The notes under the pieces: generated by a model
Seen by the model: the letters and a program-made list of their open reading frames with translations, nothing else
Databases searched by the model: none
Told to the model about the DNA's origin: nothing
Assembly: GCA_948470475.1 (NCBI GenBank)
Contig: OX419343.1
Coordinates: forward strand, 15,898,328 to 15,962,327
Length of the DNA: 64,000 nt
Source: Galaxea fascicularis
Lineage: Eukaryota > Cnidaria > Anthozoa > Scleractinia > Euphylliidae
Reading direction: 5' to 3'
Program-made: the position numbers and the translations under genes
Shown here: in pieces, positions 1 to 10,026 of the stretch
How positions within the stretch are numbered: position 1 is the first letter of the stretch
Layout: each line of letters begins with the position of its first letter

Positions 1-32
1 ACTAACATCAATTGCAACATCTTACCGCCGAC

Positions 33-427
33 CGGTTAGCTCAGTGGTAGAGTGCCGAACTATCGTGCGGGAGGTCGTGGGTTCAAGCCCTGGCCGGACC
101 AACACTCAGGGTCTTTAAATAGCTGAGGAGAAAGTGCTTCGTTTGCAATGTCATCTGCAAATGGTTAGACTTTCTAGTCTTCTCGGAAAAGGACGATAAA
201 ACTGGAGGTCCCATCTCACAATCCTTGCGTGTATCAATTCTGTGGGACGTAAAAGAACCCACACACTGATCGCCAATAGTAGGGGTCGTAGACCCCGGTG
301 TCGTGGTCAACCTTTAAATATACATTTGTGGTGTACGTAGTATTTGTAGCAGGTCCACATCAGCTTTCAAAAGTTGCCAATAAATATAACCTGCTTTAAC
401 AAATAAAGAAAGAAAGAAAGAAAGAAT
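33..427 (+). mobile_element. tRNA-derived SINE
   Basis: An RNA polymerase III A box (34-54, starting ggttagctcagtgg) and B box (80-90, ggttcaagccc) sit about 45 bases apart, as in a tRNA-derived SINE head. The acceptor stem does not pair properly, so this is not a working tRNA. A body at about 110-400 follows, and the element ends in an (aaag)n tail at 404-427, the usual SINE tail. It lies just upstream of the first recognised transposase exon. Polarity is inferred from box order and tail. Confidence 0.75.
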
Positions 428-439
428 CTTCAATTGTAG

Positions 440-637
440 CAAGTTCAGCCATTGACAGTTTCATTGAAACAGCGGAAATGGCACCAATGACTACAACACC
501 AGTGCAATTGCTTAGTAGCAACTCCTGCAGACTGGAGTGTCCACATAAAGGAAGAGTGAAAACCCTTCAAAGAACAAACCAGAGACTGAAACGAAGGATT
601 ACAGAGCTGAAACAAAATGTAAAAAAAAATGCAAAGT
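440..637 (+). other. Transposase exon 1: basic coiled-coil segment
   Basis: An open stretch ends in a basic heptad-like run (KTLQRTNQRLKRRITELK) resembling the coiled coil that follows the THAP zinc finger in THAP-type transposases. The exon begins after a TTGTAG acceptor and ends at a consensus donor GTAAGT at 638. The intron that follows (638-981) holds no other recognisable feature. Confidence 0.45.
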
Positions 638-981
638 GTAAGTCTCTGCAATAGATAAGTGTTATTTAATCACTAGATATGTCAACTGAATGCGTTTTCG
701 ACACCACAATAATATTTACTTGGCAAGGACCTTTTTTTTCTTCAAAATTTAAACACTCCTATCTTAAAATGCTTCAATCCAAATTCTGCTCGACATGATT
801 GTTTTGAAAAGTCCATCTCGTTCTTTTATAGCCAGTCTACATGCAGAGCTTTGTAACAAATTTATGCTGTTGTTTTTTTTGTCTTAGCTGTTTCTTACTT
901 TCAGGCAAGGTGTGTAATATCGGCTTCATTCTTATTCTATTCTTTTATTACACTGTCTGCACTCATTTTATTGTTACGGCA

Positions 982-1197
982 AGTTATGGAAGCAGAATCT
1001 GGATCTGAAGAAGGAGAAGACGAAGAGGAAGCAAATGACAGGGAGGAAGCTGAGGAGTTGGGGGTTGACCAGGAGGAGGAAGACTACTACGTTTGGCACA
1101 GCACTGGGCCAAGCAGTAGCTGCGACTGGAAAGCACAGTCATCACAGACAGAGGAGGAGTCAATTAGCGAGGATGAGTTAAATGAAGAAAACACTAG
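982..1197 (+). other. Transposase exon 2: acidic segment
   Basis: The translation is a dense acidic, serine-rich stretch (about one third D/E) containing a VWHSTGPSSS motif. It ends at a GTGTGT donor (1198) in a phase that joins cleanly to the next exon at 1651. Such linkers are common between the DNA-binding and catalytic parts of transposases. Start is uncertain; the first Met in frame is near 985. Confidence 0.4.
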
Positions 1198-1251
1198 GTG
1201 TGTTTGGCCTTCAGTCTGATTGGTACATTAAAAGTTATAACAGTTTTTTCT

Positions 1252-1289
1252 CTCTTCTTCTTCTTCTTCTTCTTCTTCTTCTTCTTCTT
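1252..1289 (+). repeat. (CTT)n microsatellite
   Basis: A near-perfect run of about twelve CTT units lies in the intron between transposase exons 2 and 3. It makes spurious poly-leucine and poly-phenylalanine frames that should not be read as genes. Confidence 0.95.
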
Positions 1290-1650
1290 GCTATTGTTGT
1301 TATTTTTATTGTCATTGTTACTGTTATTATTCTTACTATTGTTGAATGTTATTATCAAGATACCAAGTTATACTTTTGAGTTTCTTTTCTTTTAGATTGA
1401 GAAAGATGGATAGATCAATGTTTGTTTTTTTTCGTCTCTATATTTTTGTCCTGAATTGTCAAGGGCTTGTTTTGTAGCTCACTCTGGGCACTTTTTACTG
1501 GATTACCCATACACTGTATTTCTGCAGTACTGTCACATGCACCCTTGCACTTTTTTTAAGATTCTTGTCATTTATTTTGTCAAGTGTCCTAAAAATTACT
1601 CTGCAAGCACATTTTAACTGACCTCTTGTTGTATTTCTTATGTTTTTCAG

Positions 1651-2143
1651 TGTTGACCCAGACACCCCAGCATATAAGGAGCCAAAATTTATTGTCTTTT
1701 ACTGCATGTAAAACAGGTGGGCCTACAGCAACTATTAAGCAAAATGGCACATTGGTTACTGTAACTCAAAGCTGTGGTAAGTGTCTTGATGAGTATGTGT
1801 TGAGCTCGCAGCCACCCCCTGTGCGTAGGAATTATCCTACTGGCAATATCATGTTAAGTTTTGCTGTCATAATGGCTGGAGCTTCAATAAACAAGATATT
1901 GCTAGTATTTCGTCATATGGGGCTCTGTGTTTATTCTTCTCGCACCTTCTTTCGACATCAGAAGTCTCTCCTTTTCCCCATTATTCCGCACCACTGGGAA
2001 ACTTACCAACACGACCTGATCAGCAAGATAAAAGAGTTAAGGGATGTGGAGTGGACTGGTGATGGGCATTCTACCCAAAATATGGCGTCTATTCCATGTT
2101 TTGCACAACAATTATGAAGATTCTCCATTTTGAATTAGTTCAG
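1651..2143 (+). other. Transposase exon 3: first catalytic region
   Basis: After a TTTTTCAG acceptor the frame gives VDPDTPAYKEPKFIVFY, breaks near 1700, then continues with C..C cysteines, the hydrophobic NIMLSFAVIMAGASINKI segment and a TFFRHQ..LLFPII...W stretch, ending in a GDG motif that holds the likely first catalytic aspartate. A one-base shift near 2080 is needed for the last stretch KYGVYS...HFELVQ. The exon ends at GTAAG (2144), phase 0. The motifs match the Kolobok pattern as I remember it. Confidence 0.6.
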
Positions 2144-2585
2144 GTAAGTTCATTTTAAGAACAAAATTGATGTGTTACATGGTAACAATTCCTATTGTGG
2201 GTATCCAGATTTGGTAGTTCTGTAACAAAAATCCCAAAGATAGTGTTTCAGCATATTTTGATTATTTTATTAAGCAAAATTAAGAGTATGAATTCGTATC
2301 TTTTTTGACAATTTATTCTTTGTACTGTTATCTGCCAAACTGTCCTGTTTGTAAATTGTGCTCCTCTAGTTTCTTCAAAACATGGGTGTATTACAATATC
2401 ACATTACTGCAATATGTGTGTTCATTTCTCTCTCAGTCTTGTTTTCTTGTCAAGCATTGAAAAAATCGTTGTGTACTTCCAAATAATGCCTGTCTCCCGC
2501 TTTGAGACCCCTTCCCCTATCTAGTCTATTCGATGAAAATGATCTGATCAAGAAATTCTGTTGATGTTTGTGTTAATTTTTTCAG

Positions 2586-2996
2586 GCCAATGAGGCGGGG
2601 GGTAGCCAGCAGACAGAACTTGAGGGTGCAAAGAGATGTTTTGATTATTTGCAGTGACTTGGTTTGTCCATTGCAGTCTTTGTATCAGATCGGCATAGAG
2701 GAATCGCTGAATGGATTCGTGAAAATTGTGTCAATACAAAACACTTCTTCGACATCTGGTATGTGGCAAGGTCGATGACGAAAAAGGATGTGTGGTTATT
2801 AAAGATTGAATGAAGGGAATTCGGCATCATCTTTACTGGTGTGCAACATCAACAAAGGCTGGTTTCGAGGAAATGATCCTTGCAAAGTGGAATTCCTTCA
2901 TGCGACATGTGGCAAATAAACATAGTGACCACCCGGATCCACCCTACAAACAGTGTCACCATGAGGATCTTGAACCAAGAAAATGGATTAAAATTG
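2586..2996 (+). other. Transposase exon 4: second catalytic region
   Basis: Starts right after a poly-pyrimidine tract and TTCAG. It encodes ANEAGGSQQTELEGAKRCF, a stop codon, then SDRHRGIAEWIRENC, in which the aspartate of DRH is the likely second catalytic residue, then FFDIWYVA. After a frameshift near 2800 it continues HLYWCATSTKAGFEEM and AKWNSFMRHVANKH to a donor-like GTAGG at 2997. The following intron (2997-3874) holds no recognised element. Confidence 0.6.
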
Positions 2997-3874
2997 GTAG
3001 GCATTTCAGGGATACAAAAGGGTAGAGTGAAATTCAAGCAATGTTGTGATGAATTTTATTGTAGTCTGTTATCATAAGTTGTTATGAGCCCTGGAGTTAC
3101 ACAACTCCATTAGGAGGGTTACAGTGGTAATGGTGATAAAATAATGTTGACAATAAGACATGTCATGACGCAGTGGTTAATACTATGTACATGTAAATTA
3201 TGTCAAAAGTTAGTTCCCAGTTTAATCTTATTTTTACTTTGTTCAGGTGTTCACGCAGTCATTTATTGATGGTACATACACTTATATCCAAAGTGGCGCC
3301 ATTTGTCATTTGCCTAGTTTCAAGTTGGTAATGAATGTGGTATGCGTGAAAGTCTCCTTATTTTGCTATGGTATGTTTATCACAGGAACTGCAGCCTATT
3401 AGAAATTGAAATTATTACTGACAAAAAGGACACTTCTCAATGACGTCATGCGACCTTAAACTTCTGGCACCCAAAGATGGTTTGCTTTTCTTGGTTAGGA
3501 TCTATTTGCAGGTTTTCAGTTTATTCAACTGTTTTAAAGTAGTACTCCAATTTGTGTTGCTTTCATGCAGAGTCTATATGTGTTAGTTACATGTACATTT
3601 ACATATGCAGAATACCCAGCCACTTGTAATACTATTGTGTCAATAATACTAAGTTCAGGTTTTAGTTTACACATAAAGAAATATTAGTAATTACATAATG
3701 AGTGGATGGGCATTCTGTGGTCATACCATTGTTCTTTCAAGCCATTGTGGAATGCCAAAGTAAATGGTCCTTATCTCATATCCATTAATATTGCTTTGTG
3801 TCACTGATGGAATACATTTGAAAGAGTAAGTCTTACAAGAAGTGCTTTATGTGGATTTGTTCCTATTCTTGCAG

Positions 3875-4023
3875 GCACATTTTAGCGAGCTTACATTCTA
3901 ATGAAAACATTCAGAGAGAAACACAAGTGTCAAAAGAAGGAAAGGAGTACATTCACGTCACGTACCCCAAGTTCAAACTGGGTAAGGAGGTAGTTCGAGA
4001 GGTGTCACGCCCTCCTACATATG
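3875..4023 (+). other. Transposase exon 5: third conserved block
   Basis: After TCTTGCAG the frame encodes HILASLHSNENIQRETQ and a YPKFKLGKEVVREV stretch ending PPTYG, split after the first base of the glycine codon at a GTGAGT donor. The remaining bases of that codon are supplied exactly by the exon at 5927, so a LINE and a SINE dimer now occupy the intron between them. Confidence 0.6.
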
Positions 4024-4171
4024 GTGAGTAGAAATGTTTACAATCAGGGAATGTTAGCTTTAGTAATTATCACCTCCAAGTCCTTAATAACCACCCAGTT
4101 CGTTCATTTAACTGTGAAAATTGTTTACGCTTTTATCTCTTCATCCACAGTTCAGTTCCTAGTAAAAGGTA

Positions 4172-4425
4172 TCAGGGAACCACACGAGGCAAAGAAAAAA
4201 TTGAACAATTGAAGTGGTGAATCGCGGTGAAGAGAAAGTGAGGGTACATATATATGTACCCTCACTTTCTCTTCGCCGCGATTCACCACCTTAATCCTCC
4301 CTGACTTTCTCTGTCCGACCTCGTAGCTTAGTCAGCAGAGCAATGGTAGATCTAATCCGGAGGTCGTGGGTTCGATTCCCACCGAGGTCATAAGAATTTT
4401 TTCTTTGCCTCGTGTGGTTCCCTGA
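4172..4425. repeat. Inverted dimer of a tRNA-like SINE unit (foldback)
   Basis: Outer 31-base arms (4172-4202 and 4395-4425) are perfect reverse complements. An inner 76-base palindrome (4214-4289) has one mismatched pair and centres on TATATA. The right unit carries a tRNA-like block (about 4318-4390) with a perfect 7-bp acceptor stem (gacctcg/cgaggtc) and perfect T arm (gtggg..cccac); the left unit lacks that block. The anticodon stem is broken and position 33 is not T, so it is a SINE head, not a tRNA gene. It lies in a transposase intron. Confidence 0.8.
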
Positions 4426-5690
4426 TAGTAAGTAAGTAAAACCTTTGTTTAGTCTCATAAGACTTATTGGGGACACTAATTAAGATGCACCTATAGGGGA
4501 TTAAATATTTACAGGGAAATGATTACAATTACGGGAAAACTTATATACAAGATATAATTTAAAAATTAAAAAAAAACTAAAATTTTCCTATTGACTACAC
4601 AGATTACAGCAATTGCTGTTGTTAATGACTATCTCGTCAAGGTAGTCATGCGTAGACTTGGTCAATCCCTCTGATTTTCATTAAGTTTCGACCATAAAAA
4701 CGGCCCAAGATATCTGACAGAGTGCTTGCCATAACGTATAGTGTCAAAACGTGGTAATACAAAGTCACTGTTCCGTAGCGAGTGTGCAGAGCCTTTGCGG
4801 ACAAATAGTTCAGAAACACAATCGGGTACAAGGCTATGTTTGACTTTGTACATAAGTACTGTGATATCCTGAAGCCGTCTATTATATAAAGAGGGTATAT
4901 CAGCACGCTTTAGGAGTTCTTCATAAGTAACAGAGTGGGATTTGTATATTACCCTTAGGGCTCGTTCTTGTATTCGTTCTAACTTTCTATTGTCCGATGA
5001 TTTGCAAAAATGCCAAGTTAGATGACAGCAAGTTAAATGTGGCAGTATAAAAGATTTATACAGTAGTAGCTTGGCCTCGCAGGGTATTAGGTTCCGAAGA
5101 CGCGAGAGTACTCCAACTTTCTGCCCTGCCTTAATACATACTTTGCTGATTTGCTCGGTGAAGTTGAGATTTTCATCTATATGAACTCCGAGTAGTTTGA
5201 TTAATTCTGTGTTTGCAATATCAAGATCGTTTATACTCAGCGTTTTGTCGCTCTTGTCTTTATCGAGTTTTCGTGGATTAATGTTTAGAGACTGGAACTT
5301 GTCTGGATTGGCCATTAGAAAATTATTCGAATACCATGACAGTGCTTGCTGGCCGTGTGTTTTCATTCTGCATCGCATTGTTTCATGTTCCCTTCCTTTG
5401 ACGTACATTTGGTGGTCATCAGAGTACATTGTTAGATTTGCGTCTTTAACATGAGCTGACATATCATTTTGGTATATGTTCCATAGTAAGGGACCAGAAG
5501 ACGATCCTTGAGGGCACCCCCGTTCCATCTTTATCCAGTCACTAGTAACGTTACACATTTTTACTCGGTTTAATCCGTCCGCGAAAGAAGAAAGGTTAAG
5601 TGATCGCCCTCCAAATCCATAGGCCTCTAGTTTCTTTATCATCAAAGAATGACTGAGAGAATCAAAGGCCTTACTCATATCTGATACCCT
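4426..5690 (-). mobile_element. 5'-truncated non-LTR retrotransposon (CR1/L2/jockey-like)
   Basis: A minus-strand reverse transcriptase frame (4662-5678) is followed, at lower coordinates, by about 235 bases of 3' untranslated sequence. The frame starts inside the RT palm, so the 5' part (endonuclease and ORF1) is missing, the usual result of incomplete target-primed reverse transcription. It sits in the intron between transposase exons 5 and 6. Confidence 0.85.
4662..5678 (-). CDS. Non-LTR retrotransposon reverse transcriptase, C-terminal 338 aa
   Basis: The frame opens with SKAFDSLSHSLMIKKLEAYG (palm motif A region), then GCPQGSSSGPLLW (motif B) and MYSDDHQMYV (motif C; the usual YADD reads YSDD). 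The thumb and a C-terminal domain rich in ERIQERALR, YGKHSVRYLGPFLW follow to the stop. It would prime and copy its own RNA at the nicked target. The frame is open for its whole length, so the insertion is not very old, but it lacks endonuclease and cannot move by itself. Confidence 0.85.
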   Translation of the reverse strand: MSKAFDSLSHSLMIKKLEAYGFGGRSLNLSSFADGLNRVKMCNVTSDWIKMERGCPQGSSSGPLLWNIYQNDMSAHVKDANLTMYSDDHQMYVKGREHETMRCRMKTHGQQALSWYSNNFLMANPDKFQSLNINPRKLDKDKSDKTLSINDLDIANTELIKLLGVHIDENLNFTEQISKVCIKAGQKVGVLSRLRNLIPCEAKLLLYKSFILPHLTCCHLTWHFCKSSDNRKLERIQERALRVIYKSHSVTYEELLKRADIPSLYNRRLQDITVLMYKVKHSLVPDCVSELFVRKGSAHSLRNSDFVLPRFDTIRYGKHSVRYLGPFLWSKLNENQRD

Positions 5691-5926
5691 TTACTAGGGC
5701 TAACGCCCAGTGGGTTTTTCATGGGTTCCTTTCAGCACTTTAATTTAAACTTCAGAGTTAATTCTCTGTTCCACCACTCAAATATAATATACTTTATCAA
5801 CATGGTTGTTGTCTGAAGCCTTAATAGCAAACAATCAGTGGGGAAATTCTGAGAGCACAAAGTCTCCATTTGTTACGCAAAAATGTGTAAGTGCAGCAAT
5901 GGTAGAAAACATTTTTATCTTTTTAG

Positions 5927-6118
5927 GGTATGTTGACACAATGAAAACACTTTTATTCACCCTGCCAAACGTGGAACTGGAGGAAGTACTGACTAGATAC
6001 TCAGCAAGAACACCCGAACCGCTCAATCGTCAGTTCCCCGAAAGAGTTAGCAAAGCAGAAGCTGTAAAAGGTTTTGAAACTAGAAAGAAAAGGAAGAAGA
6101 CAATTCTGTTTCCACCAG
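5927..6118 (+). other. Transposase exon 6: C-terminal block
   Basis: After a TTTTTAG acceptor the frame gives YVDTMKTLLFTLPNVE, RYSARTPEPLNRQFPERVSK and a basic AVKGFETRKKRKK tail, ending CCACCAG/GTCAGT. The pattern YVD...PEPLN..FPER.SK.EAV resembles the end of Kolobok-type transposases. The phase fits exon 5 upstream and exon 7 downstream. Confidence 0.55.
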
Positions 6119-6372
6119 GTCAGTTCTTTGTTTTTTTTCATGATGCTTCAATTAGCTCAGTCAACTGTGAGGTAAAGCTGTTTACAAAACAAGCAGTAAG
6201 GCCATGTTTTCATTACAACCTGCGAAGTAAAAAAATACCAGTACATTCGGGGTGCTTACCATTTGCCCAAAAGAACCGGTTGGGATGACCTCTAAATAAA
6301 GGTAAGGGTTTTTCCAACTGGAACTAGAGGCGACCCTTACCGTTTACAATTCGTTTTCCGGTTGTTGTCAAG

Positions 6373-6687
6373 ATGGCGAACACGGATGTTTTGCTGATGT
6401 TTGCCGCGGACGATGACGAATTCGAAGAAGAATTGTTCGAGGATGAAGATCTTAACATGTTGTTCGCCGCCGTAAGCCCCTTCACAAGACGGCAGTTAAA
6501 CCGTGTTAAAGGTTATTTTGAGGTCACGGTGCCGACGTACGTTCCGTACGAATTTCAGTTGGCGGGAAACGTCACAATCAAATGTTTGGGATTCGAACAG
6601 ACTGATTTCCTCAGGTATTTTGTCAAAGGTAACAAATCAATTAACCGAACACTTACTTGCATTACTTCTCAGACATTTGTGGTTTAA
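6373..6687 (+). CDS. Possible PIF/Harbinger nuclease N-terminal exon
   Basis: A 104-codon frame starts MANTDVLLMFAADDDEFEE, continues with an acidic helix and then FTRRQLNRVKGYFEVTVPTY, which recalls the N-terminus of HARBI1-like nucleases (acidic leader, then a RR..NRV.GY.E..VP.Y motif). It ends soon after a donor-like GTAACA near 6630. The start codon lies in CAAGATGGC. It is inside the transposase intron 6118-7200, so it would be a nested fragment. No catalytic DDE part is present. Assignment is tentative. Confidence 0.35.
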   Translation: MANTDVLLMFAADDDEFEEELFEDEDLNMLFAAVSPFTRRQLNRVKGYFEVTVPTYVPYEFQLAGNVTIKCLGFEQTDFLRYFVKGNKSINRTLTCITSQTFVV

Positions 6688-7200
6688 GAGCATTTCAAGG
6701 CTTGTTGATACCGTCTTACAAACACTGCATTGAAACATTGAAGCAGCTTCCATGTTGAAAACCGCTCAACTCTCCTAGACAGGAGACTGGAAGCAAGAAG
6801 TGTCAGCAAATAGTACGGTAATTTTCCGACTTCCCGTTCTAAACGGGAAGAAAGGGGTACCTCTGGAGGTACCCCAAAATTTCCAGATGGAATTTCCGGG
6901 AAATTGCTGTACCATTTGAATTTTTCCCGAGAATTCCGAAACTTCTCGCCAAATGGTTTCAAGTAATCGACCCCTGACAGTTGGGTTTCCCCTAGCCGGG
7001 AATGAATGGGGACTAGGCTGTGTCATGATAACAAGATGGATTGCTGGTTCAGTTGGATAAAGCCTCAGTACAATTTTGGCTAATTTACAACAATTATTGC
7101 TTATTTGTCCTCTTGGCCACTATGGTCTCGCATTCACTGGTGAATTCAACATTGTTTTTTTGGAAGTAGAAGAGCTCTATTTTGTTGTTGTTCTACAGAG

Positions 7201-7370
7201 GCAGAGCAAGTTACATTGTAGGCCAGCGCACCCAGTACAAGGAAGCAAGAGCAGAAGACAGTGCCAGCACCCCAAGCAGCAGAAACAGGAGTAGAACAAT
7301 GCCTTATAACTGCTCCATATGTAAAAAGCCATTGCGAAGCCACTTAACTGGTTGCCAAAAAATAGTTTAA
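7201..7370 (+). other. Transposase exon 7: zinc-binding C-terminus
   Basis: An acceptor AG before 7201 gives a phase that matches exon 6. The translation is a polar region, then a small cysteine/histidine cluster (CSICKKPLRSHLTGC) and the stop at 7368-7370. AATAAA at 7369-7374 overlaps the stop codon and could serve as polyadenylation signal. It reads as the last exon of the Kolobok-type gene, but the zinc cluster alone is not diagnostic. Confidence 0.45.
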
Positions 7371-7374
7371 TAAA

Positions 7375-7841
7375 TTTGTTTTTTTATTAAGGTTTTAGTT
7401 ACAAAGTTCAAGACACATGTCCATCATAAGTCTTATTCAGCATAATGAAAGCAAACTCTGGGTTTATTTCTAATTTATTTATTCATGTACAGCTGTAATA
7501 TACTTAAGAAAAAATTACTTATTACAAGATGATCTTTCTCAGGTGTAAAAGTAAAGATTCCCCAGCTCAAGACCAATCAGTGTGAAAGCATAGGTGCAAT
7601 AAATCAAGTGCCCTCTCTTTCCATAGCAGTGGCATATCCTGTTGTCTGCTGTGACTCATATTTTGTTCTTATGCTGTGATAAACACAGGCTGGCAGTGGA
7701 CGTCCATTGTCCCATCCCATGTATCCACACAACCATCTTGTTGTCCATCTGAATGCAGCAGATCTGATAAACCTGAATTGCCAAAATGAATAGGAGAAGA
7801 TTCAGTTGTCCTTCATGTCATTCAAAATCGTTTAAAGGATT
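7375..7841. other. Intergenic stretch without recognised features
   Basis: About 470 bases between the end of the decayed transposase gene and the left edge of YR element 1. No open frame of note, no repeat seen elsewhere in the window. Confidence 0.5.
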
Positions 7842-7905
7842 AATTCTTGAATCCTCCGCACCCAAAATACTGACAACCAGAAATGCGGTGCGGGATAAGC
7901 AGACA
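7842..7905 (-). repeat. Split direct repeat B2 of YR element 1
   Basis: 64 bases nearly identical to 8345-8408. Contains a GC-rich inverted motif (ccgcaccc...ggtgcggg) around a gap of about 20 bases, perhaps a recombinase-binding or structural site. Marks the 3' end of the minus-strand element. Confidence 0.85.
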
Positions 7906-8131
7906 CTTCTTAGCCCATTTATTGAACTAACCAACTAATCACAAAGCAAAAACAACTGTTTACACTGTTTAGACACCAAAAAATCAAACAAACTGTATAC
8001 GTTTGATCTGACCAAAATAAATGAATAAACAAAACCACTTATAAAAAATGTCAAGCATAAGGAAAAACGCAACTAAAAACGTTGCGAGGAAATAGATTAC
8101 GGGATTTCAAACAAAATATAAAAAAGAACAA

Positions 8132-8350
8132 AATTTAACTCTCCGCTGTAAAAATCCACAATGAAACTTGTTTACTGTGCAGCGAATATATACACGCTAC
8201 TTTACATATCACACTTTCTTGCCATAATCTCATGCCGGCACTTGATACACACTGCCGACAAATGCACCTGTGCTCGGGAATTCAAGAAACCATTTATCTT
8301 TTGTTTCATTACGCCTCGCTGCATTCAGGCAAAGATAAATGAACAATTCT
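8132..8350 (-). repeat. Split direct repeat A2 of YR element 1
   Basis: About 219 bases nearly identical to 12917-13137, with a 2-base indel (ttgatacaca versus ttgatatacaca) and a few substitutions. It abuts B1 with a few bases of overlap, giving the internal B1A2 junction expected to template circle closure. Confidence 0.88.
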
Positions 8351-8408
8351 TGAATCCCCCGCACCCAAAATACTGACAACCAGAAATGCGGTGCGGGATA
8401 AGCAGACA
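8345..8408 (-). repeat. Split direct repeat B1 of YR element 1
   Basis: Second copy of the 64-base B repeat (other copy 7842-7905), directly adjoining A2. The few bases AATTCTT are shared between the ends of A and B and may be the crossover core. Confidence 0.85.
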
Positions 8409-8674
8409 ATTCACAATCAGTGGCAAAAGCATAGAAAGATAGAAGACAAGGCAATGTTCATTAAGCAAATGTAATTACTATATAACAAACAGGTAATCGC
8501 TTGGATACCTTAAGGGTACTGTCCAAAAATTGTAAAGCAAATCCGCCCGCAGCAACAATACTGTGTCGTCAAGCAAAGGTTACGCCATCGGAATTTGGAA
8601 AATGTAAATTACTATATACTGCAGCATACAACACAGCTCACGCAATGTTAACCAAGGAAATCACATACTGAACA

Positions 8675-9643
8675 CTAAAGAGCCAAATTTTTAGATACCA
8701 CAAGGGTATTCTCCAAAGATTCATCGACATAACCAACTGCGGCTTGGATACTGCGCCAACCACCATGTCTACGCCATACTCGACCAGAAACTCTGCTGCG
8801 TGCTGCTTGGGAAGCACCACCTGAACGAAGGCTATGTAAACCAAATTCGTTCGAGTCTAAACCAAGTTCGGAAATCATTTGGCGAAACTGTTCGCGTGCC
8901 CGAGAATATGACAGAGGAGCTTGTCGCAGCTTGTACCCGGTACCAAAGTTCTGGCAGAGGCAAAATAATGACTGCGATGGTTGATGCTCTCCGCGCTTAA
9001 GGAATAACTCTAGCAGTTTCACTGGACACGAGCCAGAAGGTAAACGAGCAACTTTAACCACAGATCCCTGACGGAATTGATCGTTCTTACGCCTGTCTAG
9101 GGAAACAGACATGTGGGTGGCGCAAAACTTTAAGTCACAGGCACATAAGTCACGCAGCTCTGACCAACGCAGGAAGGCACAAAAACCAAGCGCAACCAGC
9201 GACACCATTTGTAAGTCCGGCAGAGAAGAAGTAGGGTGACCATAGGAACGAATCAGCGCCCTGACGTGATGAGATTCAATAGGCTGCTTTTTCTTAGATG
9301 GACCAGCCAGGAGACGTTTAACGCCAGCCAAGGTTTGAGAAACGAGCGGATCGTCGACAGGATTAGGACAACCAAGTTTCTTATGTAGCCATGCGATGCC
9401 ATAAGCGGTTGGGTTGGACTGTAAAGGAGGAAACGAGTAAGACTTGCACCAGTCAATCCATCGATTGGCTGCCCCTGCATACGAAGACACGGTTGAAGCG
9501 GCACAGTCATTAAGAATGACAGTCTTTAACAATTCTACAAGCCTCTGAATCTCTGCACTGCTCCGTTGGTAAGGCGACAAGCCTGAGTGAAAATCAACAA
9601 TGTTCAAAACATGGCTCTTGTTAAAGACAGGAACAACATCCAA
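8675..9643 (-). CDS. Tyrosine recombinase of YR element 1
   Basis: A 322-residue recombinase that would integrate the circular DNA copy. An N-terminal SAM-like core-binding region (SSYAGAANRWIDWCKSYSFP) is followed by the catalytic domain: first arginine in FLRWSELRDL, then HSLRSGGASQAA (H-x-x-R), then a histidine in RRHGGWRS and the nucleophile tyrosine in GYVDES near the C-terminus. All hallmark residues are present and the frame is open, so it may be active. About 380 bases separate it from the RT stop at 10027; no recognised feature lies there. Confidence 0.9.
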   Translation of the reverse strand: MDVVPVFNKSHVLNIVDFHSGLSPYQRSSAEIQRLVELLKTVILNDCAASTVSSYAGAANRWIDWCKSYSFPPLQSNPTAYGIAWLHKKLGCPNPVDDPLVSQTLAGVKRLLAGPSKKKQPIESHHVRALIRSYGHPTSSLPDLQMVSLVALGFCAFLRWSELRDLCACDLKFCATHMSVSLDRRKNDQFRQGSVVKVARLPSGSCPVKLLELFLKRGEHQPSQSLFCLCQNFGTGYKLRQAPLSYSRAREQFRQMISELGLDSNEFGLHSLRSGGASQAARSRVSGRVWRRHGGWRSIQAAVGYVDESLENTLVVSKNLAL

Positions 9644-10026
9644 TTGCTACAGAACGCTAAACGTGCAAGATACACATCGTCAGCAGCGAAAAACTGCCCA
9701 CATGGCAAGATAACACAGCACCAGTACACACTCCAACACAGGAGGCTTGGCCCACTCGGCGTCAACTGGTAAGCAAATCCACACAAAGGATAGAGGAGTC
9801 CACTTGACTCTAAAATGAACACATTACTGTGTCGGCACTGCCCTCTCGGCTTGCTTCAGCTGCACAACTCGTGCGCGCTAGTACAGTTCCAAGTCCACTG
9901 ACTTGCATAGAGCAAGGCCCACACCTAGGCCAAAAAAGGCTCAGACAAAACAAAAAACAAGTAATAAGGCGGAAGAACTCGTTCAAGGTACTCATCTGAT
10001 ACCGGAAAATGGTCTACAGTAAAAAA

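Larger units (their letters stand above)
440..7370 (+). pseudogene. Kolobok-type DNA transposase gene, multi-exon, decayed
   Basis: Seven plus-strand segments with splice-site-like borders read in order as one transposase of the Kolobok type (cut-and-paste DDE enzyme that works on its transposon ends in the nucleus): 440-637 (basic coiled coil), about 982-1197 (acidic), 1651-2143, 2586-2996, 3875-4023, 5927-6118 and 7201-7370. Intron phases agree at several joins (1197/1651, 2143/2586, 4023/5927, 6118/7201), strong evidence that the segments belong together. Damage: frameshifts near 1700, 2080 and 2800 and an in-frame stop in exon 4; the exon expected between 2996 and 3875 was not found. A THAP domain would lie upstream of the recognised part. 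Family name rests on remembered motifs, so moderately sure. Confidence 0.6.

Noticed and set aside
33..101. tRNA gene
   Set aside because: A and B boxes are present but the acceptor and T stems do not pair, and an (aaag)n-tailed body follows; this is a SINE head.
1182..1395. Leucine- or phenylalanine-rich membrane protein
   Set aside because: Both frames come from the (CTT)n microsatellite and neighbouring T-rich sequence in an intron.
4318..4390. Functional tRNA gene
   Set aside because: Acceptor and T arms pair perfectly, but the anticodon stem has two mismatches and position 33 is G, and the block is part of an inverted SINE dimer.
6249..6985. Complete Harbinger element with inverted ends
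   Set aside because: The ends (ggggtgcttacc... and ...aatcgacccc) are only loosely similar in inverted orientation and no TWA duplication is clear, so only the short frame at 6373 is listed.
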